Assembly: GCA_036638975.1 (NCBI GenBank)
Contig: JAVWJP010000006.1
Coordinates: forward strand, 1-64,000
Origin: JAVWJP01 sp036638975
Lineage (GTDB): Bacteria; Bacillota; Clostridia; Oscillospirales; Ruminococcaceae
Length of the DNA stretch: 64,000 nucleotides
Direction of reading: 5' to 3'
The notes beneath the pieces are model-generated. The model ran no database searches. It saw only the letters and a program-made list of their open reading frames with translations, and was not told the origin of the DNA. The translations under genes and the position numbers were made by a program. Shown here in pieces: positions 40,061 through 49,986 of the stretch (position 1 is the first letter of the stretch; every line of letters starts with the position of its first letter).

Positions 40061-42367
40061 GTGACAGTTGGAAAGAGCATTAACCGTGTGGACGCGGTAG
40101 AAAAGGTAACCGGCGGTGCTAGGTATACGGACGATTTTATTGAAAGAGAAATGCTCGTCGCAAAGGTTTTACATAGTACAATAGCCAACGGTTTGGTTAA
40201 AAAGATTGATATTTCGGAAGCTGAAAAGCTGCCCGGAGTTGTAAAAATCATCACTTGCTTTGACGTTCCAAATATTCCTTTCCCGACTCCGGGGCATCCA
40301 TGGTCGGTTGAGGCGGCACATCAAGACGTATCGGACAGGCTTTTGCTTAACAAACGTGTACGACTTTACGGCGATGATATTGCAGCAGTTGTTGCAGAAA
40401 ACGAAATTGCTGCGCAGCGTGCGCTTCGTGCCATAAAAGTAGAGTACGAAGAATACGAGGCAATATTAACTCCGGAAGCCGCAATGCGCGAGGGCGCTCC
40501 GGTAATGCACGAGGAGCACCCGGATAACGTTTTAAAGCATACCTCTTTTGAAGTTGGAGATGCCGAAGCGGGCTTTAAAGCAGAGGGAACAAGGTTTTTT
40601 AAAGCTACATATGCAACACAGGTTGTTCAGCACTGCCATATAGAGCCGCCGGTTTCTTACGCATATATGGAGAACGGACGGGTAGTGGTTGTTTCTTCAA
40701 CTCAAATACCGCATATTGTCCGCCGTGTAATAGGGCAGGCAACAGGTATTCCATGGGGCAAAATCCGTGTAATAAAGCCGTATATCGGTGGCGGCTTTGG
40801 TAATAAACAAGAGGTTCTTTACGAGCCGCTTAATGCCTATTTGTGCTCACAGGTTGGCGGGCGCTGCGTTAAGCTTGAGCTTACGCGTGAAGAAACATTT
40901 GCCTGCACACGTACTCGCCATGCCATAAGCTACGACGTAGAAGCAGCAGTAAGACCGGACGGCAGGCTTGTAGCACGCCGCATGGCAGCTTTTTCAAATC
41001 AGGGCGGCTATGCGTCGCATGGGCACGCTATTGTCGGTAACTCGGTAAATGCTTACCGCTATATGTATCAAGATGAAATCGGTCTTAAAGCAGACGCATA
41101 TACGGTGTATACAAGCAGAGCTTCTGCCGGTGCAATGCGCGGCTATGGCATACCTCAGGTGGCTTTTGCAATGGAATGTCAGATGGACGATATTGCAAAA
41201 GAGCTTGACATGGATCCTATAGAAATTCGCATAAAAAACATGATGCACGAAGGCTATAAGGATAGCTTTACAGGGCTTACCTGCTACAGCAGCGGGCTTG
41301 CAGAGTGCATACAAAAGGGCAAAGAGCACATTAAATGGGACGAAAAACGTAAGCTCTATAAAAACCAGACGGGTGATATTCGCCGTGGTGTAGGTATGTC
41401 TATCTTCAACTATAAAACAGGAGTTTTCCCTATTTCGCTTGAAACAGCAAGCTGCCGCCTTGTGCTTAACCAAGATGGTTCTGCGCAGCTGCAAATGGGT
41501 GCTACAGAAATCGGACAAGGTGCCGACACTGTTTTCTCGCAAATGGCAGCCGAAACAACAGGAATAAGGCTCTCTGACATAAATATTATTTCTACTCAAG
41601 ATACAGATATTACGCCATTTGATACAGGTGCTTATGCTTCGCGTCAAACCTATGTAAGCGGCATGGCGCTTAAACAAACTGCTGAAATATTTAAGGGCAA
41701 AATACTGGATTATGCTGAATATATGTTGAAGCGTCCGGCAGCTGAGCTTGATTTATGTGACAGCAATATTGTAGAAAAGAGCAGCGGCAAGCAGCTTCTT
41801 CCGCTTGATAAGCTTGCAGTTGAGGCATTTTACAGCCTTACAAAATCTGTACATATCACGGCGGAATCTACACATCAGTGCAAAGACAATACTTTTGCCT
41901 TTGGTGTTTGCTTTGCCGAGGTTGAGGTTGATATTCCTCTTGGCAAGATTAAAATTTTGGACATTATAAACGTGCATGATTCCGGTGTTTTGATAAACCC
42001 GAAATTGGCACAGGCGCAGGTGCACGGCGGTATGAGCATGGGTCTTGGATATGCTCTTTCGGAGCAGCTTTTGTACGATGATAAAGGCAGAGTCCTCAAT
42101 GATAACCTGCTTGATTACAAGCTGCCAACAAGTATGGATACACCTGAACTTAATGCTGAATTTGTAGAAACACAAGACCCAAGCGGACCGTACGGCAACA
42201 AGGCTTTGGGCGAACCACCTGCAATTTCTCCTGCACCTGCGGTGCGTAATGCGGTTCTGAATGCAACGGGTGTTGCCATAAACACCTTGCCGCTTAACCC
42301 GCAAAAGCTTTTTGAACATTTTACAGCCGCAGGGCTTATAAAAAAGGGGGGCGAAGCGAATGTATGA
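40061..42367 (+). CDS. xdhA: xanthine dehydrogenase, molybdopterin subunit
   Basis: 768 residues, starting GTG with GGAGGGTGATAGC upstream. The aldehyde oxidase/xanthine dehydrogenase a/b hammerhead is at the N-terminus, followed by the molybdopterin-binding region: GGGFGNKQE near residue 246, RASAGAMRGYG near 352, TEIGQGADT near 482 and the active-site Glu in ALGEPPAIS near 723. It hydroxylates xanthine to urate, or a related purine, with electrons passing to the XdhC iron-sulfur centres. It overlaps xdhB by 8 bases. Confidence 0.93.
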   Translation: MTVGKSINRVDAVEKVTGGARYTDDFIEREMLVAKVLHSTIANGLVKKIDISEAEKLPGVVKIITCFDVPNIPFPTPGHPWSVEAAHQDVSDRLLLNKRVRLYGDDIAAVVAENEIAAQRALRAIKVEYEEYEAILTPEAAMREGAPVMHEEHPDNVLKHTSFEVGDAEAGFKAEGTRFFKATYATQVVQHCHIEPPVSYAYMENGRVVVVSSTQIPHIVRRVIGQATGIPWGKIRVIKPYIGGGFGNKQEVLYEPLNAYLCSQVGGRCVKLELTREETFACTRTRHAISYDVEAAVRPDGRLVARRMAAFSNQGGYASHGHAIVGNSVNAYRYMYQDEIGLKADAYTVYTSRASAGAMRGYGIPQVAFAMECQMDDIAKELDMDPIEIRIKNMMHEGYKDSFTGLTCYSSGLAECIQKGKEHIKWDEKRKLYKNQTGDIRRGVGMSIFNYKTGVFPISLETASCRLVLNQDGSAQLQMGATEIGQGADTVFSQMAAETTGIRLSDINIISTQDTDITPFDTGAYASRQTYVSGMALKQTAEIFKGKILDYAEYMLKRPAAELDLCDSNIVEKSSGKQLLPLDKLAVEAFYSLTKSVHITAESTHQCKDNTFAFGVCFAEVEVDIPLGKIKILDIINVHDSGVLINPKLAQAQVHGGMSMGLGYALSEQLLYDDKGRVLNDNLLDYKLPTSMDTPELNAEFVETQDPSGPYGNKALGEPPAISPAPAVRNAVLNATGVAINTLPLNPQKLFEHFTAAGLIKKGGEANV

Positions 42368-43247
42368 TATAGAAAAGCTGTATGAAGCTACGAGCGTGGC
42401 AGATGCCATAAGCGCTTTGCAAAATGACCCTGCCGCAATAATTATTTCCGGCGGCAGCGATGTTCTCATAAAAATACGCGAAGGCAAGCTTGCAGGGTGC
42501 AGTCTTGTAAGTATACACGGTATACCGGAGCTTAGCGGCATATTTTTAGAGCAGGACGGTACCATAATAATAAAGCCGGCAACTACTTTTTCGCACATCA
42601 CCTACAACGAGATTATCCAAAAATATATACCTATTTTGGGTAATGCGGTTGACCAAGTCGGTGGTCCGCAAATACGAAATATCGGTACAGTCGGCGGCAA
42701 TATATGCAATGGTGTAACCAGTGCCGACAGTGCTTCTACTTTGTTTACATTAAATGCTGTTATAGAGATAACCGGTGCAAACGGCAAACGTCAGTTGCCT
42801 ATAGCACAGTTTTATAAGAGCGCGGGCAAGGTAAACCTAGAGCATGGCGAGATAGTAACCGCCATTCGTATAGCAAAAGAAAATTACGAGGGCTTCGGCG
42901 GACATTACATAAAATATGCACAGCGTAACGCCATGGATATTGCAACACTTGGCTGCGCTGCAAATATTAAGCTTTCGTCCGATAAAACTACAGTTGAAGA
43001 TTTGCGTCTTGCCTTTGGTGTCGCAGGGCCTATACCAATGCGCTGCCAAAAAGCCGAGGAGGCTGCAAAAGGGCAAAAACTTTCGTCTAAGCTTCTGGAA
43101 GATATTTCTGCTGCCGCTGTAAGCGAGGTAAACCCGCGTACATCTTGGCGTGCTTCTAAAGATTTTAGACTCCAGCTTGTCGGAGAACTGTCTAAGCGTG
43201 CAATAAAACAGGCAATAGTTTTTGCGGGAGGTGCTGTAAATGAATAA
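42360..43247 (+). CDS. xdhB: xanthine dehydrogenase, FAD-binding subunit
   Basis: 295 residues. The FAD motifs are ISGGSDVLIKIREG (about 30-43) and GTVGGNICNG (about 110-119). This is the flavin subunit, which passes electrons to NAD+ or another acceptor. It overlaps xdhA and xdhC by 8 bases each, so the three subunits are made together. Confidence 0.93.
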   Translation: MYDIEKLYEATSVADAISALQNDPAAIIISGGSDVLIKIREGKLAGCSLVSIHGIPELSGIFLEQDGTIIIKPATTFSHITYNEIIQKYIPILGNAVDQVGGPQIRNIGTVGGNICNGVTSADSASTLFTLNAVIEITGANGKRQLPIAQFYKSAGKVNLEHGEIVTAIRIAKENYEGFGGHYIKYAQRNAMDIATLGCAANIKLSSDKTTVEDLRLAFGVAGPIPMRCQKAEEAAKGQKLSSKLLEDISAAAVSEVNPRTSWRASKDFRLQLVGELSKRAIKQAIVFAGGAVNE

Positions 43248-43734
43248 GCTTATAAAATTAACTGTAAACGATAAAGAAACCGAGCTTATGGTGGACGACC
43301 GCGAAGCGCTTGTAGATACCTTGCGCAATAAACTTGGGCTTACCAGCGTAAAACGTGGCTGCGAGGTTGGCGAGTGCGGTGCTTGTACTGTGCTTGTCGA
43401 TGGAGAAGCTATAGACAGCTGCATTTACTTAACTATGTGGGCACAGGGAAAACGCATAATGACAGTAGAGGGCTTGCGCGGCAAAAACGGAGAATTAAGC
43501 GTGATACAACAGGCTTTTGTCGAAGAAGCTGCTGTGCAGTGCGGTTTTTGTACACCTGGGCTTATAATGTCTGCCGTAGAAATTGTCGGAACTGGCAAGC
43601 GCTATAACCGTGATGAACTTAAAAAGTTAATTTCGGGGCATCTTTGCCGTTGCACAGGCTACCACAACATATTAAATGCAATGGAACGAATAGTAGATGA
43701 AACCTATAAATATTCAGGTGAAAAAACTAAATAG
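43240..43734 (+). CDS. xdhC: xanthine dehydrogenase, [2Fe-2S] subunit
   Basis: 164 residues with all eight cysteines. The plant-type [2Fe-2S] loop is CEVGECGACTVL with a later Cys in DSC. The second cluster is CGFCTPG and HLCRCTGY. It links the molybdenum centre to FAD. Last gene of the operon, before a strong terminator. Confidence 0.94.
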   Translation: MNKLIKLTVNDKETELMVDDREALVDTLRNKLGLTSVKRGCEVGECGACTVLVDGEAIDSCIYLTMWAQGKRIMTVEGLRGKNGELSVIQQAFVEEAAVQCGFCTPGLIMSAVEIVGTGKRYNRDELKKLISGHLCRCTGYHNILNAMERIVDETYKYSGEKTK

Positions 43735-43741
43735 CAATAAT

Positions 43742-43781
43742 AAAAACGGACGCTTCACTTTAAAATGAAGCGTCCGTTTTT
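43742..43781. terminator. bidirectional terminator after xdhC
   Basis: 16-bp perfect stem, AAAAACGGACGCTTCA with TGAAGCGTCCGTTTTT, 8-base loop. It also serves the convergent M23 gene. Confidence 0.92.
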
Positions 43782-43792
43782 ATATTTTATAA

Positions 43793-44743
43793 TTACGGTA
43801 AAACGTCGTTTTTTAAATATTGATTTGGGTTTACATATACATTATTTATAGACATTGTAAAGTGCAAATGAGGACCTGTTACAAAGCCTGTTGCACCTAC
43901 TTTACCAATTTCATCGCCTGTTTTTACCATATCACCGGCTTTTACGCTTACAGAGTTCATGTGGTAATACCAGCTTTTAAGCCCAAAACCGTGTTCTATG
44001 CACACCATGTTGCCGGTAAGCTGCAAATAACCCGCAAAAAGCACTCTGCCGTTGTTTGGTGCATACACGGGTGTTCCTATGGGGGCAGGGTAGTCAATGC
44101 CTGCGTGTTGGTCTTTTACACCGTTTATTATTCTTATAATGCCAAATGGGCTTGAGGTTGAAATGTTTTCTTTTTTAAGCGGCAAGCTAAATTTGCCCAC
44201 CCAATATTTTTCTGGGTCACCAAGGTTTTTAAGAGGTCTGGTTACTTTTTCGTAATCATCATTGGCTTTATTGTTGTTGACAGTTGCATCTGCCACCTTT
44301 TTATCGACGGCAAAGTTTTGAACATTCACAATAAAATTAGCATCTGCAACATTTATTGTAAAATCTTTTTTTACATCATTACAGGTCAAAGTAATGTGAT
44401 ATTCACCTGCATCTTGACTGTATTTAGCGGGCATAAGCGCCACCATGCCACCGTCATATGGGTAAAAGGTGGGTGTAAAGTTCATGTCGGTTACAGCGGT
44501 TATCGTTACTTCTTCGTCCTGCGGCAAATTATCGGCCCTAAGCAAAAAACTTTCGCCTTGCTTTGGCGTACCCACTACCGAAAGTTTAAGCTCTGCATCT
44601 TGCGCTACAACAGTTTTGTCGCTTTTTGAAGGCAAATTTACAACTTCTATAACTTCAAAATCGTCCGTTTGTGCTGCCTGTGCCATACCACAGCCGCTTA
44701 TAAGCAGTGCGGTTACCAAAAAAATAGAAAAAACTTTTTTCAT
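43793..44743 (-). CDS. M23 metallopeptidase lipoprotein
   Basis: 316 residues. The lipoprotein signal ends LLISGC (Cys18). A beta-rich middle part follows, then the LytM domain: HAGIDYPAP (zinc His and Asp), IEHGFG, YYHMN and GPHLHF. All catalytic residues are present, so it should cut peptidoglycan cross-bridges at the outer surface of the membrane. Not linked to an obvious operon. Confidence 0.88.
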   Translation of the reverse strand: MKKVFSIFLVTALLISGCGMAQAAQTDDFEVIEVVNLPSKSDKTVVAQDAELKLSVVGTPKQGESFLLRADNLPQDEEVTITAVTDMNFTPTFYPYDGGMVALMPAKYSQDAGEYHITLTCNDVKKDFTINVADANFIVNVQNFAVDKKVADATVNNNKANDDYEKVTRPLKNLGDPEKYWVGKFSLPLKKENISTSSPFGIIRIINGVKDQHAGIDYPAPIGTPVYAPNNGRVLFAGYLQLTGNMVCIEHGFGLKSWYYHMNSVSVKAGDMVKTGDEIGKVGATGFVTGPHLHFTMSINNVYVNPNQYLKNDVLP

Positions 44744-44862
44744 ATCAAAAAAACCTCATTAAAAAGTATTATGCGGCAAGTTCGGTTTAGCTTTTTTTAA
44801 AAAAATGTGCCGCATACTAATTATATGCTTTTTCCTGTGGCTTTTCAACTTTTAGCCGTTAT

Positions 44863-45618
44863 TTATTTATTGGTAGTTTCTTCTTTAATTTGTTCTGTGG
44901 CTTTTTGTTTTTCTTCGGGAATAATTGTGTTTATTTCTTTGAGAAAATTCGCTTCTATTTGTTTACCTTTGTTCTGCAAAGCCGAAGCAACTTCTTCTTG
45001 AGCTTTGATGATTTTCTTTGCACTTTTTATCATAGGAGCAGCGTTTTCTCCGCCTAAAGCTTTGCTCATCATGGTGTCTATGCGAATTTTGCCGGTCCTA
45101 ATTTTTCCATTTTCCACGTTTACTGAAGCTTCAATTTTATTTTTTGATGACAAAATAGTAGCTGCGGCTTTTACATCAGTTGATACTTTTATAAGTTCAT
45201 TTTGTTCTTTTGCTGCAATTTCTTCTTCTGTTTTTGGTTCATCATCTTTTTTTGCTTTTTCTTCGGCTTGTTTTGCAGATTTTTCCATCTGTGCCGCTAT
45301 CAAATCTGTCATTTGCTTTTCTATACCGATAATTTGCTCGTCCATGTTCTCTAGCTGTGGCTGTATCCCGTTCAAGTCCCTCGTTTTTTCAAGAGTTTTC
45401 CCGATAAGTGCTGTTTTGCGTTCAATTATCCGGTCTTTTTGCTTAGAAAGATCTTCAAGCATACTGTTAAACTTGCCCATAGGGCTTATTTTTGCACTAT
45501 CTCTGCGTGCATTTATAGTGCTGCTGTTTTGTGTGTTCTTGTTTTGCAGTGCAGTGGTATTTACCCTGTTTGCAGATGAAAAAATGTTTAGGGCATTGAT
45601 GTTCCCTGTAATACGCAT
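44863..45618 (-). CDS. coiled-coil hypothetical protein
   Basis: 251 residues from ATG 45618 (GGAGC 9 bases upstream; GTG at 45627 is too close to it). Polar, Lys/Glu/Gln-rich, with long predicted coiled coils at about 55-110 and 205-250. No signal or membrane segment. I do not recognise a domain. The N-terminus (ITGNINALNIF) resembles secreted or surface structural proteins only vaguely; function unknown. Confidence 0.65.
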   Translation of the reverse strand: MRITGNINALNIFSSANRVNTTALQNKNTQNSSTINARRDSAKISPMGKFNSMLEDLSKQKDRIIERKTALIGKTLEKTRDLNGIQPQLENMDEQIIGIEKQMTDLIAAQMEKSAKQAEEKAKKDDEPKTEEEIAAKEQNELIKVSTDVKAAATILSSKNKIEASVNVENGKIRTGKIRIDTMMSKALGGENAAPMIKSAKKIIKAQEEVASALQNKGKQIEANFLKEINTIIPEEKQKATEQIKEETTNK

Positions 45619-45796
45619 TTTTTTCACGCTCCTTCTTATATGTAATCGGTAGTAATTGTTAAAAATTAAGTATATAAAGCAAATTTATTTTTTTGCTGAC
45701 GCGCAGCAGTCTATTTGTTGGAATGTATGATATGGCTTGAAGTTTTAGTTACTTCGCGTTACAATATATATGTAATAGCAGATGGGAGGGATACCT

Positions 45797-47041
45797 TTGC
45801 AGACAGCAGAAAGGACTATACTTCACTGCGACCTAAACGGATTTTTTGCATCTGTAGAATGTCTTTTGCGTCCGGAGCTGCGAACTGTTCCGATGGCTGT
45901 GTGCGGCGACCCTACAATGCGTCATGGTATAATTCTTGCAAAAAACGAGCTTGCAAAAAAGTACAATATAACAACTGCCGAAACCATTTGGCAGGCACAG
46001 CGCAAGTGCCCGCAGCTTGTACTTGTTCAGCCTCACCACGATGAATATTATAAGTACTCGTGTCTGGTAAACGAAATTTACCGGAGATATACCGACCTTG
46101 TAGAGCCGTTTGGCATAGATGAGTCGTGGCTTGACATAACGGGTACAATTCACCTTTTCGGTGATGGCAAAACTGTTGCCGACAAGCTGCGCGAGGTGGT
46201 AGAGCACGAGCTTGGGCTTACAATTTCTGTTGGAGTAAGCTTTAATAAAATATATGCAAAGCTTGGCAGCGACTATAAAAAACCAAATGCAACCACCGTA
46301 ATATCGCAGCAAAACTATAAAGAGATAGTTTACCCATTGCCTGTAAATTCGCTTTTGTATGTCGGAAAGGCTTCTGAAAAAGTGTTAAAGCTGATGGGTG
46401 TAAGCACGATAGGACAGCTTGCTATGTGTGACCGCGAGTTTTTAGGAAGAAAACTTGGCAAAATGGGGGAGCAAATACACGATTATGCAGCAGGGCTTGA
46501 TATTTCTCCTGTAAAAAGTGCATATGATGTGCGCGAGGTAAAAAGTGTGGGTAACAGCATCACATTTAGAAGAAACCTTGTAAGCAGCGAAGAGATAAAA
46601 GCCGGGCTGTGGGCAATTTCTGATACAGTGGCAACACGCTTGCGGCACAGTGGGCTTTATTGCTGTACCGTTCAGATTATGGTAAAGGACTCCGATTTTA
46701 AAACCTTTTCGCGGCAAAAGGCATTGCCGCACCCAACGCATTTGGCAAAAGAAATTTGTACAGCGGCAACAGAGCTTGTACTCTCTGCCTATAAAGCGGG
46801 TACAGCGGTTCGTATGCTTGCGGTTACAGGCACGGGGCTTACCACCTTTGGTGAAACGGCGCAGCTCTCGCTTTTTTCGGCAGGGGAGGACCCTAAGCGC
46901 GAAAAGCAAGAAAAGAAAGAAAAGGCAATGGACAGTATACGCGAAAAATACGGTAAGACAGCTATAAATACTGCAAGAAGCATAGGCGGAGATTTAGGAC
47001 TTAATACCGAAAAACCAACCGAAGGAGGATTTAAATTATGA
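45797..47041 (+). CDS. dinB: DNA polymerase IV (Y family)
   Basis: 414 residues from TTG 45797, with GGGAGGG 6 bases before; the ATG at 45782 lies upstream of that site. The palm motifs are HCDLNGFFASVE near the start and GIDESWLDITG near 108, with the catalytic Asp and Asp-Glu. HhH thumb and little finger follow. A beta-clamp binding motif QLSLF lies near residue 357. Error-prone translesion synthesis. Overlaps the next gene by 4 bases (ATGA). Confidence 0.9.
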   Translation: MQTAERTILHCDLNGFFASVECLLRPELRTVPMAVCGDPTMRHGIILAKNELAKKYNITTAETIWQAQRKCPQLVLVQPHHDEYYKYSCLVNEIYRRYTDLVEPFGIDESWLDITGTIHLFGDGKTVADKLREVVEHELGLTISVGVSFNKIYAKLGSDYKKPNATTVISQQNYKEIVYPLPVNSLLYVGKASEKVLKLMGVSTIGQLAMCDREFLGRKLGKMGEQIHDYAAGLDISPVKSAYDVREVKSVGNSITFRRNLVSSEEIKAGLWAISDTVATRLRHSGLYCCTVQIMVKDSDFKTFSRQKALPHPTHLAKEICTAATELVLSAYKAGTAVRMLAVTGTGLTTFGETAQLSLFSAGEDPKREKQEKKEKAMDSIREKYGKTAINTARSIGGDLGLNTEKPTEGGFKL

Positions 47042-47571
47042 ACAGGAAAAAATTATTGGTGGTTGTAGATTACCAAAACGATTTTGTAAGCGGAAGCCTT
47101 GGCTTTCCAAAAGCAGCTTCTCTTGAAGAAAAAATTTGCCAAAAAATAGACAAAGCCAGGGCAAGCGGCAACGACATAGTTTTTACGCTTGATACGCACC
47201 TTGAGAATTATCTTTACACACAGGAGGGCAAAAACCTGCCTGTTGCGCACTGCATACGCGGTACAGAGGGCTGGGAGCTTCACGGTAAGGTAAAAGATTT
47301 GTCGGAGGGCTGCCCAATGCTTGAAAAAGACACCTTTGGCTGCAAGGTGTTGTTCGATTACCTTTTAAAAGCGCCTACCTATCACGAAATCGAGTTAGTG
47401 GGGCTTGTAAGCAATATTTGTGTATTATCAAATGCTGTTGTTGCAAAAACGGCACAGCCGGAGGCATTAATAATTGTAGATGCAGATTGCACAGCTTGCT
47501 TTGACGAAGAGCTCAACAAAAAAGCTCTCGATATCCTCGAGAGCTTGCAGGTGAAGGTGCTTAACCGCTAG
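47038..47571 (+). CDS. isochorismatase-family cysteine hydrolase
   Basis: 177 residues. The catalytic triad is visible as Asp in VVDYQNDFVSG, Lys in the middle (LEKDTFGC) and Cys in LVSNICVLSNAV. Zinc-site-like DTHLENY suggests a nicotinamidase (PncA-like), but isochorismatase or another amidase is possible. Translationally coupled to dinB. Its stop overlaps the convergent purB stop. Confidence 0.8.
   Translation: MNRKKLLVVVDYQNDFVSGSLGFPKAASLEEKICQKIDKARASGNDIVFTLDTHLENYLYTQEGKNLPVAHCIRGTEGWELHGKVKDLSEGCPMLEKDTFGCKVLFDYLLKAPTYHEIELVGLVSNICVLSNAVVAKTAQPEALIIVDADCTACFDEELNKKALDILESLQVKVLNR
47522..47546. repeat. hairpin inside the 3' end of the hydrolase gene
   Basis: Perfect 10-bp arms AAGCTCTCGA and TCGAGAGCTT with a 5-base loop, 25 bases before the overlapping convergent stops. 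It may stand in for a terminator, though no T-run follows. Confidence 0.5.
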
Positions 47572-48998
47572 ACTAAAAGCTCGGCACTTTCTCCTAAAAT
47601 ATTTTTGTTTGCAATAAGCATGGGCTTTATTATTTCTGTCAAATATTCATCAACCTGTTCGACACTGCGCCCAACAAAATTTATGGGCTTTAGTATCGCA
47701 TCAATCTCGCTTTTTTCCAGCATAAAATCGCTGTCGGCACAAACTCTGTCTATAAGGTCGTTTGCAAGACCTTCTTCTTTTACTTTTTTTGCCGCCGCGA
47801 TAGAATGTACACGCAACTTTTCATGCAGCTTTTGGCGGTCGCCGCCTTTTTTTACAGCGCTCATCATAATATTTTCCGTAGCCATAAAGGGCAGCTCGTT
47901 CATAACGCGCTGCTCTATTACTTTTGGGTACACTACAAGCCCGCCGCAAATATTAAGCATGATATTAAGTATGGCATCGGTTGCCAAAAATGCCTCGGCT
48001 ACAGATATTCTTTTGTTTGCCGAGTCGTCCAGTGTGCGCTCAAACCACTGTGTGGCGGCTGTAAAAGCGGGGTTTAAGCTGTCTGTTATAATGTAGCGTG
48101 CAAGCGAGGTAATTCTCTCGCTGCGCATGGGGTTGCGCTTGTACGGCATTGCCGATGAGCCGATTTGGTGCGGCTCAAACGGTTCCTCCATCTCTTTAAA
48201 GCTTTGCAGTATGCGTAAATCGTTAGAAAACTTGCAGGCGGTTTGTGCTATACCCGAAAGAGTCGATAAAACAAAGCTGTCTGTTTTTCGCGAATATGTT
48301 TGACCGGAAACAGCCACACATTCTTTAAATCCCATTTCATCTGCTATCTTTTGCTCAAGTGCCTTTACTTTTGTGCTGTCGCCGTCAAAAAGCTCTAAAA
48401 AACTTGCCTGTGTACCTGTAGTGCCCTTGTTCCCCAGAAGCTTTAGCGTGCTAAGGCGGTATTCAACTTCCGCAAAATCCATGTAAAGCTCATTTATCCA
48501 AAGCGTAGCGCGTTTACCAACTGTAGTAAGCTGTGCCGGCTGTAGATGTGTGTAGGCGAGGGTGGGAAATGCCTTGTATTTTTCGGCAAAGCCGGCAAGC
48601 ATGGCTATAACATTTATAAGCTTGCGCCTAACGACTGTAAGCGCTTCTTTTAAAATAATCATGTCCGTGTTGTCGCAAACATAGCACGAGGTTGCGCCCA
48701 AATGTATTATGCCCTGCGCTGTAGGACATTGTACGCCATAGGCATAAACATGGCTCATAACATCGTGGCGGCATTCATGCTCGCGCTGTTTTGCCACATC
48801 TAGGTTTAGGTCATCAATATGTGCCTGAAGCTCGGCAACTTGTTCATTGCTTATGGGCAGACCAAGCTCCATTTCTGCCCTTGCCAGTGCTACCCAAAGC
48901 TTTCGCCATGTTTTAAACTTTTTGTCAGATGAAAACAGCTCCTGCATTTCGTCACTTGCGTAGCGAGAGCTAAAAGGGCTTTCATAGTTTTTGCTCAT
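47568..48998 (-). CDS. purB: adenylosuccinate lyase
   Basis: 476 residues from ATG 48998 (GGAGGAGC upstream). The superfamily signature is SSAMPYKRNPMRSE near residue 288; also seen are TSCYVCDNTD and YTHLQPAQ. It acts twice in purine synthesis, releasing fumarate from SAICAR and from adenylosuccinate. Full length; convergent with the hydrolase, with stops overlapping by 3 bases. Confidence 0.93.
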   Translation of the reverse strand: MSKNYESPFSSRYASDEMQELFSSDKKFKTWRKLWVALARAEMELGLPISNEQVAELQAHIDDLNLDVAKQREHECRHDVMSHVYAYGVQCPTAQGIIHLGATSCYVCDNTDMIILKEALTVVRRKLINVIAMLAGFAEKYKAFPTLAYTHLQPAQLTTVGKRATLWINELYMDFAEVEYRLSTLKLLGNKGTTGTQASFLELFDGDSTKVKALEQKIADEMGFKECVAVSGQTYSRKTDSFVLSTLSGIAQTACKFSNDLRILQSFKEMEEPFEPHQIGSSAMPYKRNPMRSERITSLARYIITDSLNPAFTAATQWFERTLDDSANKRISVAEAFLATDAILNIMLNICGGLVVYPKVIEQRVMNELPFMATENIMMSAVKKGGDRQKLHEKLRVHSIAAAKKVKEEGLANDLIDRVCADSDFMLEKSEIDAILKPINFVGRSVEQVDEYLTEIIKPMLIANKNILGESAELLV

Positions 48999-49021
48999 AT
49001 TGCTCCTCCGCATAATAAAAA

Positions 49022-49939
49022 TTATTTATTTAGCTTCACAATCTCATCTATAAGCTGTGGTATTTTTTCTTCCATTGTGTCACCGTCAAACTGGCAAGTG
49101 CCAACAACATGGTGTCCGCCTCCGCCAAAGCGCAGCATTACAGCACCAACGTCAACCTTGCTTGTGCGGTTTAAAACGCTGTGCCCTACGGCAACCGAGC
49201 AACCTATGCCGCCCTTGCCGCTTACAATCCAAAGCGAAATATTCTGCTGAGGGTACAGGCTGTATATCATAAACCTGTTTCCGGCATATATTGTGTCTAC
49301 TCCGCGCAAATCGCTTATAATTATTTCATCAATGGTTTTTGTATGCTCTTTAAGCATTTTTGTAAAAAGCTCGGCTTGCTCGTTGTAAAGAATAACGCGC
49401 TCTTTTATGTCGGGCAGCTCCATTATTTCATCAATATCCATGGTGCGGCACCAGTCTATAAGCTTCTCCATAAGCTGATAATTGCTTATAGCAAAGCTGC
49501 GAAAGCGCCCAAGACCTGTGCGAGGGTCCATTATAAAGCCCAGCAGTACCCAATCGGTGGGGTGCAGTATTTCGTCTGCAGTAAGGTTTGCCGAGTCCAC
49601 CTTGTCAACTGCCAAAAGAAGTTTTTCATAGCCCTTAAAACGCTGTACTCCGCCGTAATAATCGTATATAATATGTGCAGCACTGGGGCTTTGACGGCTT
49701 TCACCCGTGTATTTACCTTTGTAGGCATTGCGCTCTGCCTCGCTGGAGTGGTGGTCAAACCACAGACCGCAGCCGTCTACAAACGGTACGTTGGCAAGGC
49801 AATCGTCAGAGTTTACTTCGACAAGCCCGTCTTGCAAATCTTTAGGGTGTACAAATTTGTAATTTTCTATTATTCCTGCCTCTTTTAAAAACACAGCACA
49901 CGCCAGCCCATCAAAATCTGAACGAGTTAAAAGCCGCAT
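49022..49939 (-). CDS. DHH-family phosphoesterase
   Basis: 305 residues. The metal motifs are SDFDGLACA (residues 7-15) and FDHHSSE (about 62-68), then a DHHA1 end with RFGGGGHHVVGTCQ. The family includes exopolyphosphatase, nanoRNase and c-di-AMP phosphodiesterases. The exact substrate is not clear. Placed 23 bases downstream of nothing in common strand order, and just after the purB start, same direction. Confidence 0.8.
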   Translation of the reverse strand: MRLLTRSDFDGLACAVFLKEAGIIENYKFVHPKDLQDGLVEVNSDDCLANVPFVDGCGLWFDHHSSEAERNAYKGKYTGESRQSPSAAHIIYDYYGGVQRFKGYEKLLLAVDKVDSANLTADEILHPTDWVLLGFIMDPRTGLGRFRSFAISNYQLMEKLIDWCRTMDIDEIMELPDIKERVILYNEQAELFTKMLKEHTKTIDEIIISDLRGVDTIYAGNRFMIYSLYPQQNISLWIVSGKGGIGCSVAVGHSVLNRTSKVDVGAVMLRFGGGGHHVVGTCQFDGDTMEEKIPQLIDEIVKLNK

Positions 49940-49986
49940 ATTTGACCCAACTTTCTGTAAAAATTTAATAAATATGAAATAGGTGC

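Noticed and set aside
41753..42601. 282-codon open frame on the minus strand
   Set aside because: Opposite xdhA and xdhB, no ribosome site, amino-acid mix typical of a shadow frame.
43240..43734. Frameshift or missing subunit in xanthine dehydrogenase
   Set aside because: All three subunits are full length, with all cluster and cofactor motifs.
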